A program made the position numbers and the translations under genes. From Nocardioides allogilvus (GTDB taxonomy: Bacteria > Actinomycetota > Actinomycetes > Propionibacteriales > Nocardioidaceae): a DNA stretch of 64,000 bases. The notes beneath the pieces were generated by a model. The model saw only the letters and a program-made list of their open reading frames with translations. It did not search any database and was not told where the DNA came from. The stretch is from NCBI RefSeq assembly GCF_003047285.1, contig NZ_PZYX01000010.1, positions 62,001-126,000 on the forward strand, written 5' to 3'. Shown here one piece after another: positions 22,888 through 32,172 of this stretch; the stretch's first letter is position 1; every line of letters begins with the position of its first letter.

Positions 22888-25512
22888 ATGCAACAGCGTC
22901 TGGGAGTCCTGCTCACCGTCCTCCTCGTCAGCGTCTTCGGCTGGGCGGGAGTCGGCGCGATCAGCACCGCCTCAGCCAGCCCGGGTGACGACTACGTCGG
23001 GCCCTACTTCGGTGACGGGAACTTCCCGCCGGGGTGCATCCGCGACCGGAGCGCGGACAATCCGGCCAACCAGTGCTTCCACGGCAAGGGCGGGCTCAAC
23101 GCCCTGGACTCCCCGAAGATCGACGTCGCCGTCCTGGTGCCCGCCTCGCCGACGGCCGAGCGGGACCTGCGGATCATGCGCCAGGCCGCCGAGGCCTGGG
23201 AGGGCGGGATCGACTACCTCTCCGACGAGATGGGGTTCGACTGGCTGCGTGACGGCGTCGACTTCCACATCACGCCCGACGTCGTCGGCCTCACCGAGGG
23301 CGACGAGGTCAGCACCTTCCCGCTCTACGACCCCGAGATCGTCATCGTGGCCACCAACCCGGTCGGCGGCATCGGCATCGGGGTGGACCCGGTCTACCTC
23401 ACCGACGAGCTGGGCATCTTCGACGAGAACGGCGTCCCCTGCCACAACATCGAGAACCCGTTCTCCATGGAGACCTGGGAAGGCATGCCCGGCTACGACG
23501 GCCACCACGGTGACGGCGGTGGCGTGTTCGTCGAGGACTGCGGCGGCGCCGGCGGCAACGTCTGCTTCTCGGTCAACGGTGCCATCGACCCGGTCCCGGG
23601 CACGACCGACACCTTCTCCCTCTTCGACCTGGTCCTGCACGAGACCGGACACTGCCTGACGCTGGGCCACGTGGGCGACGGCGCCGAGGGCGCCTGGGGC
23701 AAGGTCCCGACCACCGACATCATGGCCTACAGCGCCGACCCGCCCGGCCTGAACAAGTGCGTCTCGACCCTCAACGTCGAGGTCTTCGCCACCCGGATGA
23801 GCCACTACCTCGACGTCAACGCCGATGGCGCGGTCACCGAGGCCGACCACCTGGACCCCAACGACGTGGCCGGCGACGGCAGCAACTTCTTCCAGGTCCA
23901 GCACCCCGACGACCACCAGCACGCCTCCTCCACCGGCGCGGTCGAGGACTGCCCCCAGCCCGACCTCGGGACGGTTCCCGGCACCCCGACCGACTGGACC
24001 CCGGAGCCGGTGGACACCACCGACCCGGTGCTGAGCATCAGCACCCCGGCCCACGGCGCCGAGACCGCTGACGGCCACGTGCATGTCGCCGGCACGGTCG
24101 AGCGTCGCCCGAAGGATGCCGCGCCCACCTCGCCGACGGCCTCGCACGACGACCCCGACAGTGACTCGCTCACTCCGCTGACCGACATCACCAACGTCCA
24201 GGTCGAGGTGACCCCGCTCGACGTCGTGACCACCGTCAAGGTGAGCCGGCTGTGGCCCGACGACATGGTCAGCCTGCCGAAGTACGGCGTCAGCATCGGC
24301 GGGCGCGAGATCGAGTCCTTCGTCACCGAGCCGGACTCCTCGGAGGTCGTCACCCGCGACCACTCCAGCGAGACGACCCTGCCCAGCGAGTGGTCCCAGT
24401 GGGACACTGTGGCCAACACCGTCACGTTCCGCATCCCGCGCAGCTACCTCGCGCAGCAGCGGGTCGAGGCGCCGTACGACGTCTTCGCACTGACGAGCTA
24501 TCGCGCGCCCACGCGGCTGTGGACGGTCGTGGCCGACGACCGCGCACCCGACGCGGGTGCGATCGGCGTCGCGGCTCCGGCCGGCGAGACGCCCGCGGGC
24601 ACCTCGACGTCGGGCTCGTCGTCGACCGGCAGCTCGAACGGCGACTCGACCGTCGCCGGCCTCCTGGACCCCGTGCTGCTCGAGCAGCCCGGCGGGAACA
24701 CGTTCACGGTCACCGACAGCACGCTCGGTGTCACCGGCGGAGCCGGGCACACGTTCAAGCTGGCGGTGCCCGAGACCAGCACCGTCGAGCTGCTGCTGTC
24801 CTGGCCGGACGGCAGTGACCTCGACATGGACGTCACCGGCGCCGCTGCCGGGTCGGCAGCGACCACCAGCCAGCCGGAGCACCTCGTCCTGACCGACGTC
24901 CAGGGGACCCTGGACATCGCGATCGACCCCTACCTCGTGGTGGGCGTGCCCTCGACGACCTACACCCTGCAGGCGACCGTGGTCCCCACGAGCACCGGGG
25001 GCGGCGACCTCACCGACACCGACGGTGACGGCGTCGTCGACGACGCCGATGCCTGCCCGGCCGTGGCGGGCGTCGGCAGCACGGGTTGCCCCGTGCCCTC
25101 CGACGAGAAGGTGACCGTGCACGTCGACGGCACGCCCGTCGCGAGCGAGGACGTCGAGTCCAGCCATGGCGCCGATGCCTTCGCGATCGACGTGACGGTG
25201 CCGACCGGCACCCACGAGGTGCGCACGGTGTGGACCCAGGACGGCGAGGTCCTCGCGACCGACGTCCGCACGGTCGTGCACACGGCCGCCGGCGTCGACC
25301 GGGACGGCGACGGTGTCGCGGACGCCCGCGACAACTGCGTGCGCCAGGCCAACGCCGACCAGGCCGACCTGGACCGCGACGGACTGGGTGATGCCTGTGA
25401 CTCCGACATCGACGGCGACGGGCACGCCAACTCCAAGGAGCGGGCGCAGGGCACCGATCCCTACGACGCCTCGTCCTACCCCGGGCGGAAGAAGACCGGG
25501 GCGCTCCTCTAG
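22888..25512 (+). CDS. Secreted zinc metalloprotease with calcium-binding C-terminal repeats
   Basis: 874 residues. A signal peptide ([20 protein letters not shown]) ends near the ASAS region at about residue 30. The catalytic motif [11 protein letters not shown] (251-261) fits the metzincin HExxHxxGxxH pattern with a one-residue offset, and IMAYS downstream is the Met-turn-like segment. An EF-hand-like [18 protein letters not shown] lies near 309. A beta-rich middle and a PPC-like domain ([20 protein letters not shown], near 625) follow. Two thrombospondin-type-3 calcium repeats ([15 protein letters not shown] near 711; [14 protein letters not shown] near 803) end the protein. The cysteines suggest disulfides outside the cell. 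The start ATG has GAAGGA upstream. Likely a secreted or surface peptidase; substrate unknown. Confidence 0.82.
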   Translation: MQQRLGVLLTVLLVSVFGWAGVGAISTASASPGDDYVGPYFGDGNFPPGCIRDRSADNPANQCFHGKGGLNALDSPKIDVAVLVPASPTAERDLRIMRQAAEAWEGGIDYLSDEMGFDWLRDGVDFHITPDVVGLTEGDEVSTFPLYDPEIVIVATNPVGGIGIGVDPVYLTDELGIFDENGVPCHNIENPFSMETWEGMPGYDGHHGDGGGVFVEDCGGAGGNVCFSVNGAIDPVPGTTDTFSLFDLVLHETGHCLTLGHVGDGAEGAWGKVPTTDIMAYSADPPGLNKCVSTLNVEVFATRMSHYLDVNADGAVTEADHLDPNDVAGDGSNFFQVQHPDDHQHASSTGAVEDCPQPDLGTVPGTPTDWTPEPVDTTDPVLSISTPAHGAETADGHVHVAGTVERRPKDAAPTSPTASHDDPDSDSLTPLTDITNVQVEVTPLDVVTTVKVSRLWPDDMVSLPKYGVSIGGREIESFVTEPDSSEVVTRDHSSETTLPSEWSQWDTVANTVTFRIPRSYLAQQRVEAPYDVFALTSYRAPTRLWTVVADDRAPDAGAIGVAAPAGETPAGTSTSGSSSTGSSNGDSTVAGLLDPVLLEQPGGNTFTVTDSTLGVTGGAGHTFKLAVPETSTVELLLSWPDGSDLDMDVTGAAAGSAATTSQPEHLVLTDVQGTLDIAIDPYLVVGVPSTTYTLQATVVPTSTGGGDLTDTDGDGVVDDADACPAVAGVGSTGCPVPSDEKVTVHVDGTPVASEDVESSHGADAFAIDVTVPTGTHEVRTVWTQDGEVLATDVRTVVHTAAGVDRDGDGVADARDNCVRQANADQADLDRDGLGDACDSDIDGDGHANSKERAQGTDPYDASSYPGRKKTGALL

Positions 25513-25515
25513 CGG

Positions 25516-26529
25516 TCAGCCCCGCGTGCTCACGGAGGCAGGAGCCCCCGTGAGCACGCGGACCGCGAGGTCCGTGGTGGCCTCGACGTTGAGGTAGCCC
25601 ACCACGCGGCTGACCCGATCGATGTCGAGCGGCAGCAGGCCGGGGCTGCCGGGGACGTCGGGCGTGAGCCCGAGGTCGAGGTCGTCGCAGCCCGACATCA
25701 TGGCCACGTTGAAGTCGTAGCGCTCCCGCGCGCCGGCGGCGCTCAGGCGGCGGACGACGGTGGCGCCGAGCCGGCGGGCGCCGACCTCGGCGGCCCAGCC
25801 GTCGAGCGCCTGGACCAGCGACCGGCCGTCGTCGTGGTCGAGGTCGGCCCACACGGCGTCCATCGAGCCGGCGACGTCGAGCAGGATCGCGGCAGTCTTC
25901 TCGCCGATGCCGGTGACGCCGGGCAGGTTGTCGCTCGCGTCGCCCCGCAGGGCGGCATAGGCCAGGTAGTTCTCCGCGGCGACGCCGTACATCGCGTGCA
26001 GGCGCCGGGGGTTGAGCAGCGGCGAGCCGTTGATGCCGCCGTCGATCAACCGCAGCACCTGCGTGTGGTCGCTGATGTGGGCGAAGGCGTCGCGGTCGGA
26101 GGTGATGATGACGCAGTTCCAGCCGTTGGCAGCTGCCCACGTCGCGCCGGTCGCGTTGACGTCGTCTGCCTCGAGCCCCGGGGGAGTCAGCGTCGCCAGC
26201 CCGAGCGCGTCGAGCAGCGCGCCCGCCCGCTCGAGCTGGTCGATCAGCTCGGGGTGCTTCTCCGCGCGCCCGGCCTTGTAGTCGGGGTAGCGCTCCCGGC
26301 GGATCGAGGAGGTGCGGTCGTCGAGCCCGAAGATGACCGCGTCGGGCGCGAACCCGTCGATCGACTCGATGATCTGGCGCAGCATCCCGTGCAGCGCCCA
26401 CACCGGTCGCCCGGCCCGGTCCATGATCCGCGTGTGCGCCCGCGCGTGGTGGTTGCGGTGCAGCAGCGAGGGGGCGTCGACGACGAGGAGGAGCTTGCGC
26501 GCGCTCGGGTCGGAGGAGGGTGGGGGCAT
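25516..26529 (-). CDS. 5'-3' exonuclease, FEN/Pol I N-terminal type
   Basis: 337 residues. LLLVVDAPSLLHRNHHA, ALHGMLRQIIESID, VIFGLDDRTSSIRRERYPDY, LEADDVNATGA, VIITSDRDAFAHIS and RGDASDNLPGVTGIGEKTAA are the metal-binding aspartates and the helix-3-turn loop of the flap endonuclease fold seen in the N-terminal domain of Pol I. It is a stand-alone enzyme, not fused to a polymerase, and should remove 5' flaps or RNA primers. Its ATG lies 7 nt after a TACGAT -10 box on this strand, so it is probably leaderless. Its last codons overlap a 14-bp inverted repeat shared with the convergent metalloprotease end. Confidence 0.9.
   Translation of the reverse strand: MPPPSSDPSARKLLLVVDAPSLLHRNHHARAHTRIMDRAGRPVWALHGMLRQIIESIDGFAPDAVIFGLDDRTSSIRRERYPDYKAGRAEKHPELIDQLERAGALLDALGLATLTPPGLEADDVNATGATWAAANGWNCVIITSDRDAFAHISDHTQVLRLIDGGINGSPLLNPRRLHAMYGVAAENYLAYAALRGDASDNLPGVTGIGEKTAAILLDVAGSMDAVWADLDHDDGRSLVQALDGWAAEVGARRLGATVVRRLSAAGARERYDFNVAMMSGCDDLDLGLTPDVPGSPGLLPLDIDRVSRVVGYLNVEATTDLAVRVLTGAPASVSTRG
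25522..25561. terminator. Inverted repeat inside the exonuclease 3' end
   Basis: CCGCGTGCTCACGG (25522-25535) and CCGTGAGCACGCGG (25548-25561) are perfect complements with a 12-nt loop. The hairpin is 10 nt past the metalloprotease stop and lies within the last 15 codons of the exonuclease, so it probably terminates the plus-strand transcript. Confidence 0.6.
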
Positions 26530-26536
26530 CGCGGAG

Positions 26537-26542
26537 ATCGTA
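26537..26542 (-). promoter_or_regulatory. -10 box for leaderless exonuclease gene
   Basis: On the minus strand, TACGAT ends 7 nt before the ATG at 26529, and no ribosome binding site is seen. Confidence 0.45.
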
Positions 26543-26566
26543 CGGCGCGGTGCGGGCGTGACGCCG

Positions 26567-27205
26567 CTATCGCTGGCGAACCGCCCGGACCACCGCGTCG
26601 ACGCCCGATCCGAGGACGGCGCGCGGTCGCTCCTCGGCGACCTGGATCTCCCACTCCTGCGGGTCCAGCACCTCGAGCGCCTCCTCGACCGAGACCTGCA
26701 CCTGGCTGGCCGCCGGGGTCGGCTCACCCGTCGCCGGGTCCACGGGACGATGGCCGACCAGTAGCAGCGTGCCGTCGGGGGCGACGCCGGCGGCGAGGCG
26801 CGAGACCATCTCGCCGACCGAGCCGAGCGGCCCGGCGACGTGGACGTAGAGGCAGCTCACGAGGTCGAAGTAGCCCTCGTCCGGGGTCCACGCCCCGAGG
26901 TCGCCCTCCACCCAGGCGATGCGGGCGGCGACGTCCGGGTCGAAGCCCTGGGCGGTCGCCTGGCCGTGCTCGAGGGCTGCGCGTGAGAAGTCGACCGCGG
27001 TGACCGTCCAGCCGGCCGCGGCCAGCCAGATCGCCTCGGCGCCGTGCCCGCAGCCGGCGTCGAGGGCGCGGCCCGGCCGCAGCTCGCGTGCGACGTCGAC
27101 GAGCAGGTCGCTGGGAGGGCGGCTCACCAGCTTGTCCGGATGGTCGCGCAGCACCTGCTCCCAGCGCTGCTCCCAGGCGTCCCGGTCGTGGGCGTCACTC
27201 GTCAT
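26567..27205 (-). CDS. Class I SAM-dependent methyltransferase
   Basis: 212 residues. The SAM-binding motif I is ALDAGCGHGAEAIWLAAAG (near 48-66), followed by VTAVDFSRAALEHG (motif II) and FDLVSCLYVHV (motif IV). The C-terminal part has a QVQVSVEEALEVLDPQEWEI insertion. This is a Rossmann-type small-molecule methyltransferase of the broad Methyltransf_25 kind; the acceptor cannot be predicted. The ATG at 27205 has no clear ribosome binding site; a CAGAGT box 6 nt upstream could make it leaderless. It lies between the GMC oxidoreductase and the exonuclease on the same strand, with gaps of about 30-40 bp. Confidence 0.82.
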   Translation of the reverse strand: MTSDAHDRDAWEQRWEQVLRDHPDKLVSRPPSDLLVDVARELRPGRALDAGCGHGAEAIWLAAAGWTVTAVDFSRAALEHGQATAQGFDPDVAARIAWVEGDLGAWTPDEGYFDLVSCLYVHVAGPLGSVGEMVSRLAAGVAPDGTLLLVGHRPVDPATGEPTPAASQVQVSVEEALEVLDPQEWEIQVAEERPRAVLGSGVDAVVRAVRQR

Positions 27206-27234
27206 GGGCCAACTCTGCCACGGGCCCTCGCCGC

Positions 27235-28812
27235 TCAGATGATGCTGCCGACGTCCTCGGCGACGATGCGCTCCAGCGCCCGCTCGGCGACGGCAGCGAT
27301 GGTCATCGAGGGGTTGCAGGCCGCGGTGGTGCCGGGGATGAGCGCGCCGTCGAGCACGTAGAGCCCGCGGGCGCCGTGGACCCGCCCCTCGAGGTCGCAC
27401 ACCGAGCCCATGGGGGCGCCGCCCAAGGGGTGCCAAGTGCTGGGTGCGATGAGGTGGCTGTCGGTCAGCACCCCGGTCGAGCCGACCACGGCGCGCATCC
27501 GCGCGCCGATCTCGTCGTGCACCGCCCGGTCGCCGTCCGCCGGCCAGTGCAGGCCGACGGTGTCGGTGGCGCCGTCGTAGGCGAAGTGCCCGCGGTCCGG
27601 GCTGGCCCCGAAGCCGACCAGCATCGTGGTCCGCAGGTTGAGGCCGACGGGGGGCATCGAGGCCTGGATGATCGTGTTGGCGGTGGCGGGATCGGCCCAG
27701 TCCTTGCTGCCGAACACGACCGGTCCGCCCTGGGTTCCGAAGTCGGTCTGCAGGTTGGTCCAGGCATAGATCCGGTCGCCGTTGGTGCCCCAGCCGCGGC
27801 CGAGGCCGTCGGGCAGGTCCGCGATGACGCCGGTGGCGCCGGCCCGCACGAGCAGCTTGGTGGTGTTGACGCTTCCGGCGGCCAGCACCAGCGCCCGGGT
27901 CCGGATGACCTTGTGCTCCAGGACCTTGCCGGTGTCGTCGGTGCGGTTGACCCGGACCAGCCACCGGCCGTTCGGCCGCTGCTCGATCGAGGTGACGTCG
28001 TGGTGGGTCCGCACCCGGACCCGGCCGGTCGCCTCGGCGGCGCGCAGGTAGGTCACGTCCACCGAGTGCTTGCCGCCGTTGTTGACGCCCATCGCGGCGT
28101 CGCCGTTGGTGTAGGACGGCTTCATCTCCCCGCGCAGCTCAGCCTCGGCGTAGGACCAGTCGATCGGCATCGGGATCTTCTCGACCGCGAAGCCGGCGAG
28201 CTCGGCGCGCGACTTGAAGGTCCGGGCGGCGAGGTAGTTGGGGGTGTCGACGAGCGTGTCCGGCGCCGTTGCCAGCCTGAGCATCCTCGCGACCCGGGGA
28301 TAGTGCACGCGGTCCATCAGGTCGTAGTCGAGGCCGCTGGGCAGGGAGCTCTCGAACACCTCGCGAGACGGCTGCAGGGTCATGCCCTGGTAGACCAGCG
28401 ACCCGCCGCCGACACCGGCCGGGCACATCACCAGCATGTTGCGTCCCTGCACAGGCTCGACCAGCCCGACGTAGGGACCGAAGTCCAGGGGAGCGCCCAG
28501 CAGCTGCTGCGCGGGGTGCAGTGCGCTGGGCGTCGTGCCGTGCCACAGCAGCCGCTTGTCGGGGCGCGCCACGTGCGGGAAGGTCTCGGCGTTCGGCCCG
28601 GTCCGCCAGCGCCGCCCGCGCTCGAGCACCGTCACCCGGACCCCGGCCCGCGCCAGCCGCAGCGCCGTCACACCACCGCCGAAGCCGGAGCCGATGACCA
28701 CGACCCGGTGCTCCTCCCGGGTCAGCGGGATGCGGGCCCGCGCCGGTGTCGGCAGCGCCAGCCCGACGGCCCCAGCAGCGGCGACGGACAGGACGGAACG
28801 ACGGGTGTGCAC
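27235..28812 (-). CDS. Tat-exported GMC oxidoreductase, cholesterol-oxidase-like
   Basis: 525 residues. HTRRSVLSVAAAGAVGLAL is a twin-arginine signal ending in ARA. The FAD site is VVVIGSGFGGGVTALRLARA (about 37-56), and CPAGVGGGSLVYQGM followed by a VNNGGKHSVDVTYL segment are characteristic of class I cholesterol oxidases (ChoD/ChoE type). The C-terminal STWHPLGGAPMGSVCDLEGR and LIPGTTAACNPSMTIAA close the FAD/active-site region. Family enzymes oxidise and isomerise 3-beta-hydroxysterols. The GTG at 28812 is chosen over an upstream ATG because GGAGG lies 5 nt before it. A KstR-type palindrome (28826-28839) is just upstream. The exact substrate could be another sterol or alcohol. Confidence 0.85.
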   Translation of the reverse strand: MHTRRSVLSVAAAGAVGLALPTPARARIPLTREEHRVVVIGSGFGGGVTALRLARAGVRVTVLERGRRWRTGPNAETFPHVARPDKRLLWHGTTPSALHPAQQLLGAPLDFGPYVGLVEPVQGRNMLVMCPAGVGGGSLVYQGMTLQPSREVFESSLPSGLDYDLMDRVHYPRVARMLRLATAPDTLVDTPNYLAARTFKSRAELAGFAVEKIPMPIDWSYAEAELRGEMKPSYTNGDAAMGVNNGGKHSVDVTYLRAAEATGRVRVRTHHDVTSIEQRPNGRWLVRVNRTDDTGKVLEHKVIRTRALVLAAGSVNTTKLLVRAGATGVIADLPDGLGRGWGTNGDRIYAWTNLQTDFGTQGGPVVFGSKDWADPATANTIIQASMPPVGLNLRTTMLVGFGASPDRGHFAYDGATDTVGLHWPADGDRAVHDEIGARMRAVVGSTGVLTDSHLIAPSTWHPLGGAPMGSVCDLEGRVHGARGLYVLDGALIPGTTAACNPSMTIAAVAERALERIVAEDVGSII

Positions 28813-28825
28813 ACGGGCCTCCGAG

Positions 28826-28839
28826 TAGAACATGTTGCA
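28826..28839. promoter_or_regulatory. KstR-type palindrome upstream of the cholesterol-oxidase-like gene
   Basis: TAGAACATGTTGCA matches the published KstR pattern TnnAACnnGTTnnA at all eight fixed positions. KstR is the TetR-family repressor of sterol catabolism in actinobacteria. The site is 13 bp before the GTG of the GMC gene. About one such match is expected by chance in 64 kb of random sequence, fewer at high GC. Confidence 0.5.
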
Positions 28840-28899
28840 GTTGGTCGGCGTGATCCTGTCAGAGGGCGGGACGGGCACGGTCCGGCGTCCCACGGCTCC

Positions 28900-28905
28900 T
28901 AGGAT
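28900..28905 (+). promoter_or_regulatory. -10 box for leaderless hisA
   Basis: TAGGAT ends 7 nt before the ATG at 28913, with no ribosome binding site between them. Confidence 0.55.
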
Positions 28906-28912
28906 CGACACC

Positions 28913-29653
28913 ATGAGCGACTACCTCGAACTCCTGCCCGCGGTGGACATCAAGGGCGGCCAGGCCGTCCAGCTCGTCCAGGGGGTCGACGGCTCGGAGA
29001 AGCGCTTCGGCGACCCGATCGAGGCCGCCCTGCGCTGGCAGGAGGCGGGGGCGGAGTGGATCCACCTCGTCGACCTCGACGCCGCCTTCGGTCACGGCCA
29101 CAACCGCGAGCTGCAGGCCAAGATCGTCGGCACGCTGGACATCAAGGTCGAGATAAGCGGCGGCATCCGCGACGACGAGTCGCTCAAGGCCGCCATGGAC
29201 GCCGGGTGTCGCCGGGTCAACATCGGCACCGCCGCGCTCGAGAACCCCGAGTGGTGCGCCCGCGCCATCGCTGAGTACGGCGACCGCGTGGCCGTCGGCC
29301 TCGACGTGCGTGGTCGCACGCTGGCCGCGCGTGGCTGGACCCGCGAGGGCGGCGACCTCTACGACGTGCTCACCCGCCTCGACTCCGAGGGCTGTGCGCG
29401 CTACGTCGTCACCGACGTCAACAAGGACGGCATGCTGCAGGGCCCCAACCTCCAGCTCCTGCGCGACGTCTGCGCGGTGACGGACAAGCCGGTCGTGGCC
29501 AGCGGCGGCGTCACCACGCTGGCCGACATCGAGGCCCTGATGGGACTCGTGGCCGAGGGCGTCGAGGGCGCGATCGCCGGCACGGCGCTCTACGAGGGTC
29601 GCTTCACGCTCGAGGACGCGCTGGCCCTGACCCTGCCGAAGCCGGTCTCGTGA
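28913..29653 (+). CDS. priA: Phosphoribosyl isomerase A (HisA/PriA)
   Basis: 246 residues, a (beta/alpha)8 barrel. [18 protein letters not shown] carries the catalytic aspartate of strand 1, EISGGIRDD and [10 protein letters not shown] the phosphate-binding loops, and [15 protein letters not shown] the second catalytic aspartate. [11 protein letters not shown] has the arginine-rich loop seen in actinobacterial PriA, which catalyses both the HisA and TrpF isomerisations. It acts in histidine, and probably tryptophan, synthesis in the cytosol. The stop overlaps the hisF GTG. The gene is apparently leaderless. Confidence 0.95.
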   Translation: MSDYLELLPAVDIKGGQAVQLVQGVDGSEKRFGDPIEAALRWQEAGAEWIHLVDLDAAFGHGHNRELQAKIVGTLDIKVEISGGIRDDESLKAAMDAGCRRVNIGTAALENPEWCARAIAEYGDRVAVGLDVRGRTLAARGWTREGGDLYDVLTRLDSEGCARYVVTDVNKDGMLQGPNLQLLRDVCAVTDKPVVASGGVTTLADIEALMGLVAEGVEGAIAGTALYEGRFTLEDALALTLPKPVS

Positions 29654-30405
29654 GCCTCGCCGTACGCGTCATCCCCTGCCTCGACGTCGACGGCGGGCGC
29701 GTCGTCAAGGGCATCAACTTCAAGGAGCTCCGCGACGCCGGGGACCCGGTCGAGCTGGCCAAGACCTATGACGCGGAGGGCGCCGACGAGCTCACCTTCC
29801 TCGACATCTCCGCCTCCCACGAGGGCCGCGCGACGACGATGGAGGTCGTGTCGCGCTGCGCGGAGGAGGTCTTCATCCCGCTGACCGTGGGCGGGGGAGT
29901 GAGCAGCGTCGCGGACGTCGACCGCCTGCTGCGCGCCGGCGCCGACAAGGTCGCGATGAACACCGCCGCCATCCACCGCCCCGAGCTGATCGCCGAGGTC
30001 GCCGACCGGTTCGGCAACCAGGTGCTCGTGCTCTCGGTCGACGCGCGTCGGGTCTCCGAGGGCCGCTTCGAGGTCACCACCCACGGCGGCCGCAAGAGCG
30101 CCGGCCTCGACGCCGTCGAGTGGGCCGCACGAGCAGCCCAGCTGGGCGCCGGCGAGATCCTGCTCAACGCGATGGACGCCGACGGCACGCAGGACGGCTT
30201 CGACCTCGAGCTGATCCGCGCCGTACGCCGCGAGGTCACCATCCCCGTCATCGCCAGCGGGGGAGCGGGTGCCGTGGAGCACTTCGCGCCCGCCGTCGAC
30301 GCCGGTGCCGACGCGGTGCTCGCCGCCACGGTGTTCCACTTCGGGACGCTGCGGATCGGTGAGGTAAAGGACGGGTTGTCGGCGGCCGGTCACCCGGTCC
30401 GCTGA
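29650..30405 (+). CDS. hisF: Imidazole glycerol phosphate synthase cyclase subunit
   Basis: 251 residues, standard HisF length. [20 protein letters not shown] holds the first catalytic aspartate. [21 protein letters not shown] and [14 protein letters not shown] (the second aspartate region), with [13 protein letters not shown], complete the barrel. HisF uses ammonia from HisH to form imidazole glycerol phosphate and AICAR. GTG overlaps the hisA stop by 4 bp. HisH is not in the window downstream. The next gene starts 22 bp later but has its own promoter-like box. Confidence 0.97.
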   Translation: MSLAVRVIPCLDVDGGRVVKGINFKELRDAGDPVELAKTYDAEGADELTFLDISASHEGRATTMEVVSRCAEEVFIPLTVGGGVSSVADVDRLLRAGADKVAMNTAAIHRPELIAEVADRFGNQVLVLSVDARRVSEGRFEVTTHGGRKSAGLDAVEWAARAAQLGAGEILLNAMDADGTQDGFDLELIRAVRREVTIPVIASGGAGAVEHFAPAVDAGADAVLAATVFHFGTLRIGEVKDGLSAAGHPVR

Positions 30406-30414
30406 GATCGGTCC

Positions 30415-30420
30415 TACGAT
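30415..30420 (+). promoter_or_regulatory. -10 box for leaderless substrate-binding protein gene
   Basis: TACGAT ends 7 nt before the ATG at 30428. It begins 10 bp after the hisF stop, so the ABC importer has its own promoter although it lies close behind hisF. Confidence 0.5.
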
Positions 30421-30427
30421 TCGGGGC

Positions 30428-31309
30428 ATGCGCACGATCTTCCGCACCTTCGCCGCCACCGCTCCGCTCGCCGTGCTCCTGGCCCTGACCGCCTGCGGTG
30501 CGCCGCGCGACGAGGCCGGGGACACAGCGACCGACACCTCCACCGAGACGGCCGCGGAGGAGTGCACGCCCGACAGCCTGGAGACGCTGACCGCCGGCAC
30601 CCTGACGATCGGCACCGACTCCCCGGCCTACGAGCCGTGGTTCGTCGGCGACGACCCGACCAACGGCCAGGGCTACGAGTCCGCGGTGGCCTACGCCGTC
30701 GCCGAGGAGCTGGGCTACTCGACCGACGAGGTCGAGTGGGTCACCGTGCCGTTCAACGCCGTGGTCAGCCCGGGCGAGAAGAAGTTCGACTTCGACGTCA
30801 ACCAGGTCTCCATCACCGAGCAGCGCCGCAAGGCCGTCGACTTCTCCAGCGGCTACTACGACGTGCGCCAGACCGTCATCACCAACAAGGGCAGCGCCAT
30901 CGACGGTGCGACGTCGATCGCCGACCTCGCCGACGCCCGCCTCGGCGCCCAGGTCGGCACCACGAGCTACACCGCGATCACCGAGACGATCGGCACCTCC
31001 GAGCAGCCGGCCGCGTTCGACACCAACGACCAGGCCGTCCAGTCGCTGAAGAACGGCCAGATCGACGGCATCGTGGTCGACCTGCCGACGGCCTACTACA
31101 TGACGGCCGTCCAGCTCGACGACGGCATGATCGTCGGCCAGCTGCCGCTGCCCGAGGGCGACGTCGAGCAGTTCGGCGCCGTGCTCGACAAGGACAGCCC
31201 GCTCACCGACTGCGTCAGCCAGGCCGTCGACGCACTGCGTGAGGACGGCACCCTCGACCAGATCGCCTCCGAGTGGCTGGAGCAGCAGGGCGCTCCCGAG
31301 CTCTCCTGA
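30428..31309 (+). CDS. Amino-acid ABC transporter, lipoprotein substrate-binding subunit
   Basis: 293 residues. A lipoprotein signal ends in the lipobox LTAC (Cys near residue 24). A Thr/Glu-rich linker and then a family-3 solute-binding domain follow: LTIGTDSPAYEPWF, YESAVAYAVAEELGY, FDVNQVSITEQRRKAVDFS, LGAQVGTTSY and IDGIVVDLPTAYYM. It should bind a polar amino acid outside the membrane. TGATG overlap with the permease gene gives a coupled three-gene importer (binding protein, permease, ATPase). Substrate cannot be fixed from sequence; the position next to hisAF is not enough to claim histidine. Confidence 0.92.
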   Translation: MRTIFRTFAATAPLAVLLALTACGAPRDEAGDTATDTSTETAAEECTPDSLETLTAGTLTIGTDSPAYEPWFVGDDPTNGQGYESAVAYAVAEELGYSTDEVEWVTVPFNAVVSPGEKKFDFDVNQVSITEQRRKAVDFSSGYYDVRQTVITNKGSAIDGATSIADLADARLGAQVGTTSYTAITETIGTSEQPAAFDTNDQAVQSLKNGQIDGIVVDLPTAYYMTAVQLDDGMIVGQLPLPEGDVEQFGAVLDKDSPLTDCVSQAVDALREDGTLDQIASEWLEQQGAPELS

Positions 31310-32172
31310 TGCGACCTGCCGTCACGGACTGGCAGCCCTCCGCGATCCAGCTCGAGCGCGAGAGCTATCGCCGCCGCCAGGCCGCACGCAGCACGGCCAT
31401 CGCCGCGGCCAGCACGGCGCTGGTGCTCGGCGTCGTCGGCGTGCTGGTCGTCAGCTCACCCGGGTGGGAGCGGGTCCACGAGACCTACTTCGACTGGGAC
31501 AAGGCGGTCGATTCGTTCCCGGCGGTGCTCGCCGGCCTCTGGATGAACGTCAAGATCATGGTGGTCTCGGCGATCGCCATCGTGGTCGTCAGCCTCACCA
31601 TCGCGGTCATGCGCACCACACGAGGCCCGATCGCGTTCCCGCTGCGGCTGCTCGGCACGGTGTACGTCGACGTGTTCCGTGGCCTCCCGCTGCTGCTCGT
31701 CATCTTCCTGCTCGGGTTCGGCGGGCCGGCCCTCGACCTGTCGGGGCTGCCGCGCAGCGCCCTGTTCTGGGGCTGCGCGTCCCTGGTGCTGTCCTACTCG
31801 GCGTACGTCGCAGAGGTCTTCCGGGCGGGCATCGAGTCGGTGCACCAGTCGCAGCGCCTCGCCGGCCGCGCGCTCGGGCTGACCTATGCGCAGACGCTGC
31901 GCCACGTCGTGCTCCCGCAGGCCTGGCGCCGCGTGCTGCCCGCGCTGATGAACGACCTCGTCTCGCTGCAGAAGGACTCCGGGCTGATCGCCGTGCTGGG
32001 CACGGTCATCGACGCGATCCGGGCGGCGCAGATCGAGACGGCGAAGGACTTCAACTACACGCCGTACGTCGTCGCGGGTTTCCTCTTCATCTGCCTGACC
32101 GTGCCGATGGCGCGACTGACTGACTGGTATGCCCGCAAGCAGGGCTTCGCCGGCGCGGGGAGCCTGATGTGA
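31309..32172 (+). CDS. Amino-acid ABC transporter permease
   Basis: 287 residues. There is an N-terminal cytosolic stretch of about 30 residues and then five to six membrane helices. The HisM/GlnP-type EAA loop is visible as GIESVHQSQRLAGRALGLTY, followed by RHVVLPQAWRRVLPALMNDL. GTVYVDVFRGLPLLLVIFLL is the typical HEAT/His-Glu-Gln family segment. The ATG overlaps the stop of the binding-protein gene, and the stop overlaps the ATPase GTG. A single permease gene suggests a homodimeric pore. Confidence 0.93.
   Translation: MRPAVTDWQPSAIQLERESYRRRQAARSTAIAAASTALVLGVVGVLVVSSPGWERVHETYFDWDKAVDSFPAVLAGLWMNVKIMVVSAIAIVVVSLTIAVMRTTRGPIAFPLRLLGTVYVDVFRGLPLLLVIFLLGFGGPALDLSGLPRSALFWGCASLVLSYSAYVAEVFRAGIESVHQSQRLAGRALGLTYAQTLRHVVLPQAWRRVLPALMNDLVSLQKDSGLIAVLGTVIDAIRAAQIETAKDFNYTPYVVAGFLFICLTVPMARLTDWYARKQGFAGAGSLM

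Noticed and set aside
32086..32172. A promoter inside the ABC importer operon.
   Set aside because: The genes overlap by 4 bp, so coupling explains their order; no good -10 box was found at the junction.
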